DNA from: Abelmoschus esculentus
Lineage: Eukaryota > Streptophyta > Magnoliopsida > Malvales > Malvaceae
Reading direction: 5' to 3'
Length of the DNA: 64,000 nt
Assembly: GCA_035048815.1 (NCBI GenBank)
Contig: JAUCBN010000026.1
Coordinates: 11,477,501-11,541,500 of the forward strand
A program made the position numbers and the translations under genes. The notes below the pieces were generated by a model that saw only the letters and a program-made list of their open reading frames with translations, made no database searches and was not told the origin of the DNA. Shown piece after piece: positions 22,194-33,985 of the stretch. Each line of letters opens with the position of its first letter. The stretch's first letter is position 1.

Positions 22194-22640
22194 TTTGAGT
22201 TGAAATTTGGAATGTAAGAATGTAATGAACGACCGAATTAGTATATTTACAATTTGATCCTTTTTGCTTGAACGACCGAATTAGTACTCGTTTCACTTCC
22301 GTTTCCGCTATAAATGGGAATTAGTTAAGCATTAAGATGTAGGATCTAAATAAAGCATTTAGATAAGATAAAAGAAAAAAATAAGATCGTTTATTTTGAG
22401 TTGAAATTTGGAAATCAAGCATGTAATGAACTTAATTAAAGATTGATAACATTAATTTTAAAAATAGTCCTTGATTTTATAGATATTTACAATTTGGTCC
22501 TTTTTGCTTGAACGATTGAATTAGGACTCGTTTCACTTTTGTTTCCGCTATAAATGGACATTAGATAAGCATGAATATGTAGGATCTAAATAAATTATTT
22601 AGGCAAGATAAAAGAAAAAAATAGGATCATTTATTCGGTG
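22194..22640 (+). repeat. Tandem duplication in gypsy 1 LTR
   Basis: The segment starting TTTGAGTTGAAATTTGG at 22194 recurs at 22395, and the word TTTTTGCTTGAACGA at 22261 recurs at 22501, followed in both by CTCGTTTCAC and GTTTCCGCTATAAATGG. Copy 1 is about 200 bp and copy 2 about 240 bp, the difference being a segment near 22430-22480 absent from copy 1. Confidence 0.85.
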
Positions 22641-22719
22641 AGTCCTCTAGATTAACTTTGGTATTCCCCATGTATCTCGTTCGAGTCTGGTTTTGTGCTA
22701 ACCAGGTTGAGGGGTTATA

Positions 22720-23083
22720 AAAAAACATTTTAAAATATTCAATTAATTGTAAATAAGTTAGACATTAGATTTTACAGAATAGCTCCCTAAAGATTTTAAG
22801 ATTTTATCTTTTTATAAAATAATTACTAGTTAAAAATAGTTTTAAATTTTTTATATTTTGGTCACCAAACACAAAATGTACACCTTCTAAATGTCATTTT
22901 TTAAAATTGTTTTCACCAAATCCAATTATATCATTTAAAAGAATTTATACATTTGTCGTTATTTTAAAATACCAAAAATGATTTCCTTAATTTTAATCCT
23001 AAATCAACTCAAATCACTAAATCGGTCCACTAGTCGCCTAACTGACCTCTCTAACTCCTAGTCCCAAAACCTGAGGCGTTAAA
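22720..23083 (-). repeat. Partial 3' LTR of gypsy 3
   Basis: On the minus strand a purine-rich AAGTGAGGAGAG (about 23097-23086) precedes a start like TTAACGCCTCAGGTTTTGGG, the family LTR start TGTAACGCC with mutations. The LTR is interrupted after 364 bp by the end of gypsy 1 at 22719/22720. Confidence 0.65.
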
Positions 23084-23139
23084 ACTCTCCTCACTTAAGA
23101 AATTTCAACCCTAAAATTTACCTTAAAGAAACAAATGCT

Positions 23140-25088
23140 GAACTACTTTTGTATGTCCATCTTACTCTTATATGTCGTCTCCTCAACTCTATGATGTCGC
23201 CACAACACCTTGGCAAGCTCAATTATCCTTCCATGCAGAATCTTGTTGCCGGTGTAAAGGATCTTTATTAGTTTCTCATAATTAGACAAGTCTAGTCTTA
23301 ATTCAATATCCTCCAACAACATCATATGCTATGAATCCAACCAATACTTTCTCAACATTGATACATGAAACGCATCATGGATCCTCTCTAACTCCGTAGG
23401 TAACCTCAAACGTATACAATAGAACCAATATGCTCAACCACCTTATACAGTACAATGAACCTCGGGCTAAGCTTCATCTTATGCCCAAATCGCATCACCT
23501 TCTTCCAAGGTAATACCTTTAAAAATAAACGATTTTCAATCGCGTACTCTATCTCTCGACGCTTCAAATTGACATAGGATTTCTAACGATCCAATTCTAC
23601 TTTCAAACAATCACACACAAGCTTTAATTTTTATTTGTGTTTTTAACACATCCAATGAAAAAACATGTTTTTCTTCCATCTCAGTCCAACATAATTGTGC
23701 ACGACATCTCCGACCATACAAAGCCTCACAAGGTTTCATCTATATACTAGTTTGATAGCTATTATTATAGGTAAATTATACCAAAGACAATTGTCTCTCC
23801 TAAGACCCCTGAAACACAATGATGTAACATCTCAATATATCCTCCAACACTTGGAATCACATACTAAAATTGCGCATCTGTTTGAGGATGATATAAGTTT
23901 TGAAGTACAACCAAGAAACCAAAGAATGATGTAGACTCTCCCAAAATCTCAATATAAACCTCGGATCCTTATTCAAAAAATTGGACTTGGTCACCAAATG
24001 AAAATGTATAATCTTAGCAATGTATAAGTTTGCTACCCTATCCCAGGTATACGTATTATGTAATGACACAAAATGTGCAAACTTCGTAAGCCAATCATGA
24101 TCACCCAATTAGAATCATTTTGGTTGACGCTAAAGCCATTCAAGACATAAAATCTATGGTGATTCTTATTCACTTCCATTCTGATATCCTTAATTTTGTT
24201 GCAACCCAAAAGAAAAATGATGTTTAGCCTTAATGTATTGGCATACCTTTCACTTAACAACAAAATCAGTCTCATCTTTCTTCAAACTAACCTAATAGTA
24301 CTCCTCTTTAAGATCATAATACTTCTTGGTACTATCGAGATACAAAAAAATTGACTATAATATGACACCTTTAAGATATAATGAATCAACTTGATATCAC
24401 TAAGTATCACAAACCTTCCTTTAAAACACAACACCATTATCTCTAAAGTAAAAATTCATAGTATTTTTATCTATGATTTCCTTTATATATGGTACCAAAG
24501 CCTAATCAAATGGTTGCTTTTCATTGATCGCCAAAGATAGTTTCCCTTGAAACTTCGCCAAAAGTCTTTTATCTCGGGTTAAAATCAACCTCGCAAACAT
24601 AACCTCAAATAAACTGCAACCTTCTTACTTAAAGCATCGACCATAACATTAGCCTTTCTCAGATAGTACTCAATGGTTAGATCATAATAATTAAACAATT
24701 TCAACTATCTACGTTGCCTATATCTAACTCCTTTGAAGTCCTCAAGTATTTTATGCTTTTATGATCCATGTACACTATACACTTTTCACTATAGAGATAA
24801 TGTCTTCATATCTTCAAAGCAAACACAATTGCGACAAGCTCAAGATCATGAACACGAAATTATTCTCATGCAACATCAACTATCTAGATGCATAGGAAAC
24901 TACCTTACCCTCTTGCATCAATACTCAACCCAAACCAACGTATAATGCATCACTATAAACCACATACTCCTTGATCAACTCAGGTTGAATCAAGATTAAA
25001 GTTGGTGCCAAAGCTTTCTTCAACATCTTCAATATTTGTTGTTTATCCTTCGAACACTCAAAACGAATATCATTTTTACAACAACTAA
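23140..25088 (-). pseudogene. Gypsy 3 chromodomain, integrase and RNase H remnants
   Basis: Chromodomain block at 23325-23143 (VLWRHHRVEETTYKSKMD). Integrase blocks upstream on the minus strand: FHVSMLRKY-like near 23350, core pieces at 24108-23857 (LTKFAHFVSLHNTYTW, then FLNKDPRFILRFWESLHHS) and a YYWVSL-like region near 24310. RNase H pieces lie toward 24480-25088, ending in a degenerate LL-K-D-I-R-F-E-C-S region next to the nested LTR. Everything is broken by many small indels, more than in gypsy 2, so this copy looks older. Confidence 0.75.
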
Positions 25089-25713
25089 TGTAACGCTCCA
25101 AAAATTATTCCTAATTTTAAATCCCTTAATTAAAAACCGTAATTTTCAGATTATCAATTTTTGAAATCTAATTTTTTGAGATTTTAAATTGATTTTCTAA
25201 ATTCAAAAAAAAAATTGGGATAAGACTCTAAAGTTTTAAAAGTTTAAAGTGTGAATTCGAAGCTTAAAAGTTAAATTGATATTTTGAAAATCCAAAATAG
25301 ATCAATGTTTTAATAAGAAATTTGTCCCTTTTTATGTTTATTTTCAACGTGGTTTATCTATTTTATTTATGATTTAAATAAATTTATTTATTTTATTATT
25401 ATAATATATTTCGCAGTTTGAGAAGTTTTAGATAACTCAATTTGTTTTTAAATTAAATTTTATTTTTTACGTAAATTATTTTTATTAAAAATTTTCTACA
25501 ATCAATTATTTCTTATTAAATATTATTTTATTTTATTTATTGTTTTATTAAATTCTTTATTTATTATTATAATATATTATATATATTAAATAAAGTTATG
25601 ACCGAGAAAGGAAAATTCTTTTAGAATTTTATAATTTTTTATTAATTTTTTATGATTTAATAGAATTCTAATTCTAATTAGAATTATTTTTTTCTATATA
25701 TATTTATTGTAAA

Positions 25714-26374
25714 TGTTGAATTGATCAAGAGATAGAATTGGCCAAGAGGGGGGTAAATTGGCTATTTAAAATTTTATGGAAGTTTTTTTGGAAAAATTGA
25801 AAATTGAAGAATTTTGAAACAAGCTCTACATCCATTACCTTAGCTCCCACTAAGGATTTTGAAACTAATTCACTAAGAGAATTCGACCTTTTTCTCGGTT
25901 TAAGAGATAACCGTTACAATTCGAACCCATGTTTCGGAACAGGCTAACCATCATTTAAAGCTTTAGCCACCACCAACAGTCGACTCATTAAATGCCAAAA
26001 GAGCCGTTAGGATTTTAGAGGGGTATCGATGCTGGTATCGAAACAGGGGTCTTAATTTTAAATAATTTTTAAAATAATTAAAAATATAAATGGTAGTTCG
26101 ATACCTAGTTCGAAACAGGGGTTGACAGTAAGGTATTGGCATCGAACCATGTTTCGATAATTGTTCTTGATCTCAAGAAAATCCTTTTAAAATTGCAGGT
26201 GGTATAAATACATGTTCTAGGGGTATCGATACTCCCATGTAAAAAAAGTTAGAAAAAATTATTTCATTTTTTTTGTTTGACTTGAAACATAAAATTTGAC
26301 TTAGGGACTTAAAAATTTATTAAAAAATAGTCCTTGAACATAATTGTTATATCAAAATCAATTTTAGTTTTACA
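25714..26374 (-). repeat. 3' LTR of the copia element, with 480-bp deletion
   Basis: 661 bp against 1162 bp for the partner LTR. The missing part corresponds to 34214-34693 of the 5' LTR; the junction TTCGAA falls on TCGAA present at both ends in the intact LTR. The deletion removed the TATA-like box and part of the GTATCGATAC cluster. Confidence 0.9.
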
Positions 26375-26388
26375 ATCTCCCCCTTTTT
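26375..26388 (-). other. Polypurine tract of the copia element
   Basis: On the minus strand AAAAAGGGGGAGAT lies directly before the 3' LTR start TGTAAAAC. The same tract occurs in the gag-only element at 57346-57358. Confidence 0.88.
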
Positions 26389-26732
26389 GATATAACAAAA
26401 CCATTATAAATTTTTAAGTTTAAAATCAAAATTTTGAGTTTTAAAACATTTGAAATATATTAAGACTTTGAAAAAAACTTTCCCTTAATGGTTAAAGATG
26501 ATGGTCCCTTAAAAAATACTTAAAAACAAAGTATTTCTCTCACTTTTTGTTAGATCAAATAAGCCATAGCATTAATTAAAATATTCAAATCCAACATAAG
26601 TATTCAGAGCATAACAAAACAAATACAAAAGGTGCATAATGTTCTAACATGAATGAAAAATGCAACATAATACTTAGAAAAACATAACTAGTCTTAATAA
26701 AGCCATAGCAAAGCAACGATAAGCGCTAAATA

Positions 26733-27901
26733 TCACTCGTCGCCTCCATCATCATCCCCATCTCCCTCGTCATCATCCTCGTCTTCTTCCTCATCGCCAT
26801 CGCCATCTTGATTAGAGAGCTTTTGACTATGCCGAAGAGCTTCAATGGAAAGCCGAATGGACATGCTTTGGTTCTCCAAACCCATCAATCTCGTATTAAT
26901 GACATCAAAACAAGAATTAAAGTGAGTGTGTAGAGAATCAAACATTCCAAGGCATCCAATCGAGCATCCAAACAACCAAAATTAGCATCCAAACTATCAA
27001 ACATTTGAGTGAGAAAAGCCAACATATCTACGTTTGGAGCAACTTGATGAAGCGGTTCCGGATCGGCGGGAGAAGGAGGACCACGGACCCATTCACCATT
27101 AGAGGCATACTAAAAGTGGGAACGATTAAGATAAGTCTCGCCAATAAGATCTTTGACGGATTCCACCTAGTCGAAGGAACAATCGATTCCCAAATGCACA
27201 AAGATAGAACTAAGTATGCAAGAATAAGGGAAGGATTTGACAAGAGGAGTGGCTCGATTTTGGATATGCCAAACGATGTCGAAGAAAACAATTTAGGTAA
27301 GATTTGGTCGTTTAGCCTCACAAAAGCACTTCAACCTAAAACTATCCACTTGACGAATCTGAGAGTACTTACAATCAGATGGACGAATCCACCAAGAGAT
27401 GATAAGATGTAAGAATCTATCATGGACGTCAAGGGACATAACTAACCCGGTGAAAGCACCAAGAGAGTCTTCATCATTAAGTCCTCTATCTTCAAGACCG
27501 AAGACATCGACAAAAGTGCCAACATCAATTCTGAAGTTTTGCCCCATGAGATAGGATTCAATAGCAACCACTTTGCTCTTGTCCTTCGAAAGAATGCACG
27601 AGGCATTAGCATAAAAGATAGGCACAAGAGTAGGGAAAAACTTGCTGGAGTGAGTGAGGAAAGGCAAGAAATTCCAATCAATAAAGAGCTGGTAGTAGCG
27701 GAATTGAAACTTAAGAGAGCTCATGAATTGAACATCAACACAATGCTCCTTTTTGAGTGTGTAGTTGCGGTATTGATTGAAGTTGTCAATCCTACCAAGA
27801 CCATGCAAAATTTTCTCGAAAACCACTTGAATATCGACCTTGGAGGCACGAGAAGATAAAGAACTACCGGCCTCGGTGCGGGGACGTTTCTTTGGTGCCA
27901 T
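26733..27901 (-). pseudogene. Third ORF of the copia element, plant transposon protein-like
   Basis: Starts MAPKKRPRTEAGSSLSSRAS (basic N-terminus) at 27901; open for 202 codons. The block LVPIFYANASCILSKDKSK followed by LMGQNFRIDVGTFVDVFGLE resembles the 'putative plant transposon protein' domain seen in extra ORFs of plant retrotransposons (assignment from memory of the motif pattern). The same frame can be followed past stops near 27291, 27161 and 27099 into PPSPADPEPLHQVAPNVD and a heptad-like DSLDANFGCLDARLDALE, then shifts frame into LENQSMSIRLSIEALR and a strongly acidic tail of Asp/Glu/Gly ending at 26733. Estimated original length about 385 residues. It is sense to gag-pol and sits where envelope-like ORFs occur in SIRE elements, but no membrane segment is seen. 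Function unknown. Confidence 0.65.
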
Positions 27902-28802
27902 TATCTATGGATTAAAACAATTTAGGATTAGTTTTCACACAAAAACAATTTGTATGCTCTATCAACCTAATTCAATCCTATTAATCTATAATTCAAGGTA
28001 TTTAAAATTTTTTGAAAACTTCTTAAAAAATCAGTGAAAAACAAACACGATAAAATTAATTTATATTTGAATGAAAAAATTTTGATTTTGAATTTTTTTT
28101 TGTAGGATTATGAAAACCCATACAATAAACAATGATAATATTGTCAAAATCTAAAATTTATCATTATAAAATCAAACGAAAAATAGGTTTTTTGAAAATT
28201 ACCTTGAGTTTAGATTAGGATAAATTTGTGGTTTTTGTAGCACCAATCATTGATATAATCTTGTCTTTAATGAGTATATGAAAATCCTCAAAAGAATTCG
28301 TTGATTTTGTGGTAAAAAGTGACGAATTTGAGAGATTTTTATAGAAGGGTCGGCTATGGTTTAAAGAGAAATTAAGGAAATGTTTTAATTTGAGTTAAAT
28401 TTGGTTTTGAATGTTTTAAATCAATCTGCCTCCTCGAGTATCGAAATTGGTATCGAAATAGACTATTTCAATGCTAGTATCGATATCTTTGTATTGAACC
28501 AAGCTTTGATATCAGTTCTTCCTAGAACTTCCTGAATGAACACGAAGAACATGTATCGAAACAGGTTGAACATGTTTCGATACCACTTAGTTGTGCTTTG
28601 CCTTTTAGGCCTCTAAAGTACTAGAAATGAGTCTCTAAAGTTTCTAGAAGCATGCAAATGATGTTATAACATGATTATAATTGCATGAACAAGTTCATAC
28701 TCCCCCTAGCAACATGCATAGAAGCAACAAGATGCAAAACAGCATAGGCATGATTATAATCAAGATTCAAGCATATTTTGCATAAAAATAACACTTAAGA
28801 GG
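27902..28802 (-). other. Noncoding stretch between pol and ORF3
   Basis: About 900 bp without coding signal between the pol stop and the ORF3 start. It includes GTATCGAAAT/GTATCGATAT-type motifs at 28438-28585 and CTCCCCCTAGC at 28702, reminiscent of a second polypurine tract on the minus strand. It could carry a promoter or leader for ORF3. Confidence 0.5.
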
Positions 28803-30487
28803 TCAAGATAGGCTAGTTAGATCTAACTCTCTTCTAAGGGTCCAAAAGCATTCTTTGTCTAAAGGTTTGGTAAAGATATCCACTAATTGATTTAAGGTGT
28901 CAACAAACTCTAAAACAACATCATTTTTAGACACATGATCTCTAATAAAATGATGTCTAATTTCAATGTGTTTGGTTCTAGAGTGTTGAATGGGGTTCTT
29001 AGTAAGACATATGACACTAGTATTATCACATTTCAAAGGTATGGTTTCAAACTTAATGCCATAATCTAAGAGTTATTGTTTTATCCATAACACTTGAGCA
29101 CAATAACTCCCTAAGGATATGTACTCCGCTTTGGTGGTAGATAAAGCTACACTATTTTATTTCTTAGAGAACCAAAATATGAGCATACTACCTAAGAATT
29201 GACAAGTTCCGAAAGTAATTTTCCTATCTATCTTATAACCTCCATAATCTGCATCCGAATAAGCATATAAACTAAAGGAAGAGTCTTTAGGATACCAAAA
29301 ACCTAAACAAGGTGTGTCTCTAAGGTACCTAAAAATTCTCTTAATTGCTACTAAGTGTGATTCTCTAGGACTAGCTTGAAATCTAGAACACAAGCAAACA
29401 CTAAACATAATATCTTGTCTAATTGCGGTAAGGTAAAGTAAAGAACCTATCATTGATCTATACAATTTAGAATCAACACACTTACCTCTTTCATTCTTAT
29501 TAAGCTTAGTTGATGAGCTCATAGGAGTGGTTTGAGGTTTCACATTCTCCAAGTCAAACTTCTTGATCATATCCTTGATGTATTTTGCTTGATTGATGAA
29601 GGTATCATCCTTTCTTTGCTTAATTTGGAGCCCCAAAAAGAATGAGAACTCCCTCATCATGCTCATCTCGAATTCACCTTACATTAGCTTAGAAAACTCT
29701 TGACAATAATATTCATTAGTAGATCCAAAAATAATATCATCAACATAAATTTGAACTACTAAGATGTTATTTTTAAACCTTTTTATAAAAAGTATAGTAT
29801 CCACCTTTCCTTTTTCAAAACATTTTTCAATTAAAAATTTGAAAGTCTTTCATACCAAGCTTTAGGAGCTTGTTTCAAACCATATAAAGTTTTTGTTAGT
29901 TTGAAAATATGGTTTGGAAATTTTGGATCTTCAAAACCCGGTGGTTGTTCAACATGAACTTCTTCATTTATAAAACCATTTAATAAAGCACTTTTAACAT
30001 CCATTTGAAAAAGCTTGAAATCATGATAACATAGAAATGCAAGTAACATCCTAATGGCTTCTATTCTAGCTACGGGTGCATAAGTTTCATCAAAATTTAT
30101 TCCCTCTTCTTGATTGTAACCTTGAGCAACTAATCTAGCTTTATTTCTCATAATGTTACCACTCTCACCTAGTTTATTTCTAAAAGCCCATTTAGTTCCT
30201 ATAGTAGACTTATTACTAGGCCTATCAACTAATATCCAAACATTACTTCTCTCAAATTGATTTAACTCCTCTTGCATAGCCAATATCCAAAAATCATCAT
30301 CTAAGGCTTCATTGATACTTTTAGGCTCTATGTATGAGATAAATGCAATATGGTTCATTAATCTAAGAGAAGAACGACTAGTTACCCCCTTGGATGGATC
30401 ATCCAAGATTTCACCACTTTTGACATAGTTGAACTCCTTTGGGTAGCTCACTTCCCTTTCTTCAAGCTTTACATCTACTAAAGCTTA
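28803..30487 (-). pseudogene. Copia reverse transcriptase and RNase H remnant
   Basis: RT block at 30451-29831: FERSNVWILVDRPSNKSTIG, KARLVAQGYNQEEGINFDET, FQMDVKSALLNG, TLYGLKQAPKAWYERLS. After a frame change the YVDD box (IYVDDIIFGSTN) is readable near 29760-29725. RNase H follows at 29666-28803: YAYSDADYGG, ALSTTKAEYIS and the typical end FTKPLDKECFWTLRRELDL. Breaks: frame change near 29830, stop near 29676, stop at 29157-29159 after WFSKK, stop near 29073. Catalytic residues are mostly kept, so decay is moderate. Confidence 0.88.
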
Positions 30488-31110
30488 TATTGGAGGATCT
30501 TGTACTTCTTCATTGGTTGGAACCCCATGCATATTTGATTCTTATCCGGAATCAATGGTTTCAATGATTCCTACATCATCATCATCACAAGAATCCTTCC
30601 TAGGAAGGAGGTTATCATCGAAAACCACATACATAGACTCTTCTACAACTAAAATTCTTTTGTTGAAAACTCTATAAGCCTTTGAATTTAAAGAGTATCC
30701 AAGAAAAATGACTTCATCACTTTTTACATCAAATTTATCTAAATTATCTTTTTCATTATTTAAAACAAAACACTTGCACCCAAAAAGGTGAAAATAGCTA
30801 TTGGAGGATCTTGTATTTCTTCATTTATTGGAACCCCATGCATATTTGATGTTTGTCCGGAATCAATGGTTTCAATGATTCCTACATCATCATCATCACA
30901 AGAATCCTTCCTAAGAAGGAGATTATCATCGAAAACCACATGTATAGACTCTTCTACAACTAAGATTCTTTTGTTGAAAACTCTATAAGCCTTTGAATTT
31001 AAAGAGTATCCAAGAAAAATGGCTTCACCACTCTTTTTACATCAAGTTTATCTAAATTATCTTTTTCATTATTTAAAACAAAAAACTTGCACCCAAAAGG
31101 GTGAAAATAG
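30488..31110 (-). repeat. 311-bp tandem duplication inside copia pol
   Basis: The segment from TATTGGAGGATCTTGT at 30488 to GTGAAAATAGCT at 30798 is repeated at 30799-31110 with few differences (for example CTAGGAAGGAGG against CTAAGAAGGAGA). It lies between integrase and RT, in the linker with FLGYSLNSKAYRVFN-type sequence, and each copy encodes the same linker. Confidence 0.9.
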
Positions 31111-31640
31111 CTAATGCTAGGATTTTTTGGATTTTATAATCTCATAAGGATTTTTCTTCAAAATTGGCCTAATCATTACTCGATTTATAATATAACAAGA
31201 AGTGTTTGTGGATTTTGCCCAAAAATACTTAGCTAAATTGTTTTCACAAAGTATGGTTCTATCTATTTCTTCTAAAATTCTATTTTTCCTCTTAACTACC
31301 TCATTTTGTTGAGGAGTACGAGGAGTCAAAAAATTATGGATAATCTCATTTTTATTTCAAAAAATTTTAAAACCTAAATTTTGAAATTCGATTCCATGAT
31401 CACTTCTAATATGAGAAATTCTTTGGTCGAGATCATTTTGAGAAATATTTGAAAATATGATGAATTTTTCTAAGGCTTCACCTTTTGTACTTAAAAATAG
31501 AACCCAAGTATATCTAGAGTAATCATGAACAATAACAAATTCATATGATTTTCTTCCCAAACTAGTAGTTCTAATAGGCCCAAAAAGATCCATATGAATC
31601 AATTGTAAAACTAAACTAGTTGAAACATCATTAATGGATT
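31111..31640 (-). pseudogene. Copia integrase core remnant
   Basis: 31602-31357 encodes MIHMDLFGPIRTTSLGRKSY (first catalytic Asp), YSRYTWVLFLSTKGEALEKF and IRSDHGIEFQN (second Asp). 31329-31117 encodes TPRTPQQNEVVKRKNRILEE with the third acidic residue region (usual N-G-V-V-E-R-K reads N-E-V-V-K-R-K) and then RTILCENNLAKYFWAKS. A frame break lies between the two blocks near 31345. Confidence 0.87.
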
Positions 31641-31656
31641 TAAAAGAAACACTCTT

Positions 31657-32184
31657 TTATTTACCCTTAGCACATGCATCACAAATTTTATCTAAGGAAA
31701 ACTTGATCTTAAGTAAACCTTTAACTAGATTTTGGGAGGCTAGTTTCTCTAAAACACTTATGCTAGCATGTCCTAGTTTCCTATGCCATAACCATGTATC
31801 ATTTTCATCACTCACAACTAAGCATGCATGAGATAGGTTAATGTTATCTAGACGCACCATATAAATATTTCCTATGCGATGACCTATGAGCATTGTTCTA
31901 ATGGATTCTTTGTATATTATTTTACAACTACGTTTATCAAAAGAGACATAAAAACCTTTATCACACAATTGACTAATGCTCAACAAATTATGCTTTAGAT
32001 CATTAACAAGTAAGATATTTTTAATAAGAATAGAGGAGCGATTACCACTAGAGTCAATACCCTCAATTTGGCCTTTGGAGTTGTCACCAAAAGTCATTAC
32101 TCTACCACGTTTGAGCTCTAACTCCTTAAATTGTCCCTTGTCTCCGGTCATATGCCTTGAGCATCCACTATTAAGGTACCACAT
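31657..32184 (-). pseudogene. Copia protease and gag-pre-integrase remnant
   Basis: Starts MWYLNSGCSRHMTGD, the copia protease active-site block in which the catalytic Asp (usual Y-L-D-S-G) is Asn, so cleavage activity would be lost. Continues with NILLVNDLKHNLLSISQLCD and the zinc-binding HHCC integrase N-terminus WLWHRKLGHASISVLEKLA...ICDACAKGK, where the two His and two Cys are present. The frame differs from gag. Confidence 0.87.
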
Positions 32185-32590
32185 GTTTTGACTTGAAGCT
32201 TTGGCCTTGAAGCAATGCTCAACCTACAAACAAAGATTTAGTTTTTGACTTTTGGTACCCAAATCATTTTGGGTCCATGAGAGTTAGTACCTAAAAGCTT
32301 GGTTCCCTTAAGAATCCAAGATGCAATGACATTAATATTATTAGAGACAATGAGTTCCTTAGGACCCACACTGGCCACACACTCCTAATTTTTCTATATC
32401 TAATATGCCTTTGAAAATTTCTTTGTTTGTGATTTTAAAAATTCTTTTTCACATGGTTGGGTTTTGAAGAGCTTCCTTTTTTAAAAGTTGAACTACCAAC
32501 CACTTTGATTTGATCTTTGAGCTCATTCACCACTTTGTGGTGATTCCCACTCAAGCTTGAAATAAGGTTGTTTAAATCCACATTTTCTTT

Positions 32591-33898
32591 TTAAAAAAAA
32601 TTTAAATTGTCATTTAAAATAACCTTTTCTTTAAAATTCGAAATAGTTTTTGTCAAAGAATTGTTTTTCTCTTTTAAATCGAAAATAATTTTCTTGTTTT
32701 TCAAAACCGATTTCTTGAATTTCAAAACCAACTCATCATAAACATCTTGTAACTCATCATATGCATCATATAACTCATCATAAGATAATTCCTTACAAGA
32801 TGGTTCAAGGGTTACCTTAGGCTCATCAAGAGCCATGAGACAAAGGTTGGCTACTTCGTTGTCCTCATCGGATAATGACTCCTCATCACTCCATGTGGCA
32901 ACATGAGCCCTCTGCTTCTTGTTCTCAAAACCCTTCTTTTTGAATTATGGGCAACCAGTCCTAATGTGATCGGGCTTCTTGCACTCGTAGCAAATTATTT
33001 GGTCCTTCTCATCTTCTTTGTCCTTTCCTTTGAATTCTTTTTTACTTTGGAATCTCCTATTCCGATTAGCCCTCATGAGCCTAGTGAACCTATTGGCTAT
33101 CATAGCCAATTCTTCTAGCTCTTCTTCTTCACTTGTGTCCACCTATTCTTGGAAGGATGAAGCTTTGAGAGCAATACCTTGCTTTTTCTTTTCAACTTGT
33201 CGTTTCTCTAGCTTCACTTGTTCCTTCTTTTTTTCATCTTCTTTTCCTTTCTTTATAATCTCATGGGTGAGAAGAGATCCCACAAGAGCATCAAGCTTGA
33301 GAGTCTTGAGGTCTTTTGCTTCTATGATAGTCGTTCTCTTGCTATCCCAAGACTCAGGAAGAGAATAGATGAACTTTCGTACGAGCTTCTCTTTCGATAT
33401 GATCTCACCGAACCCTTTGAGACCACTGACAATCATCGAGAATCTATCAAACATCTTGGTGATGTCTTCATCTGGCTCCATCTTGAAATTCTTGTAGTTG
33501 AGATTGAGAAGACTTATCTTTTTTTCCTTGACATCGTTGGTGTCTTCATATGTAGTTTCTAAAGAGTCCTAAACTTTTTTGGCACTTGTACATGATGACA
33601 TCTTGGGGTAGATGTCGGGGCCAAGAGCACAAAAGAGGATGTGCAAGGCTTTGTCATTAGTAAACATCCTTTTTCTCTCCTTGTCGCTCATCTCGTTCAT
33701 TTTCTTTGGCACTTGTCAATCTTCTTCCATCTTTATTGGAATTGATTGAGCATCATTAATTATATCCCAAAGGATATAATCATTGGAGTTGATAAAAAGC
33801 CTTATTCTATTCTTCCAATACGAGTAGTTGTCACCGTTGAAGAATGGAGATTTGGTGATGGAGTGAGACCCGTTCTATGTTTCGGAGGTAGAAGCCAT
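32591..33898 (-). pseudogene. Copia gag remnant with zinc knuckle
   Basis: One frame can be followed from ATG at 33898 to 32591, about 435 codons, broken by in-frame stops (TAG early near 33877, near 33721 and 33570, TAG at 33143, and one at 32946). Motifs: SPFFNGDNYSYWKNRIRLFI (N-terminal gag), FRSMIVSGLKGFGEI-type region at 33440, FIYSLPESWDSKRTTI, LVGSLLTHEI, then CYECKKPDHIRTGC, a CX2CX4HX4C zinc knuckle (32990-32949), and a Leu/Lys/Glu coiled-coil-like tail (32836-32591). Structural capsid protein of the particle. Confidence 0.87.
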
Positions 33899-33970
33899 TT
33901 AATTTTACTTGAATGAGTGATTAACTATCTTTGGATCTTCTTTGGTGGATGTGAATCCCTTCAAAGATCT

Positions 33971-33983
33971 AGCTCTGATACCA
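33971..33983 (-). other. Primer binding site, initiator tRNA-Met (copia)
   Basis: Minus strand TGGTATCAGAGCT two bases inside the 5' LTR; this is the standard plant Ty1/copia primer site. Confidence 0.95.
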
Positions 33984-33985
33984 AT

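Larger units (their letters stand above)
15291..22719 (+). mobile_element. Chromovirus (Tekay/Del-like) Ty3/gypsy element, gypsy 1
   Basis: Plus-strand element lacking 5' LTR and gag. Interior: protease C-terminus (from about 15385), RT, RNase H, integrase, chromodomain, then polypurine tract and 3' LTR (19731-22719). Two solo copia LTRs are nested in it: one in the protease-RT linker (15745-16909) and one in the 3' LTR (20805-21956). It aligns with gypsy 2 (45.2-53.4 kb) through most of pol. Many stops, no autonomous function. Confidence 0.88.
19731..22719 (+). repeat. 3' LTR of gypsy 1
   Basis: Starts TATAACTCCCCAAAAGTGGG (TG mutated to TA) and ends GAGGGGTTATA. Net length about 1.83 kb after removing the nested copia LTR and one TSD. 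The beginning is homologous to the LTRs starting at 53679 and 55710; the last 100 bp (TATTCCCCATGTATCTCG) match 47440 and 63335. Contains GTATCGATAC motifs on both sides of the nested LTR and a TATA-like TGTATAAAAT at 22162-22171. Confidence 0.88.

Noticed and set aside
26733..27901. Calling ORF3 an envelope gene
   Set aside because: Position fits, but no signal peptide or transmembrane segment can be seen; only 'third ORF' is supportable.
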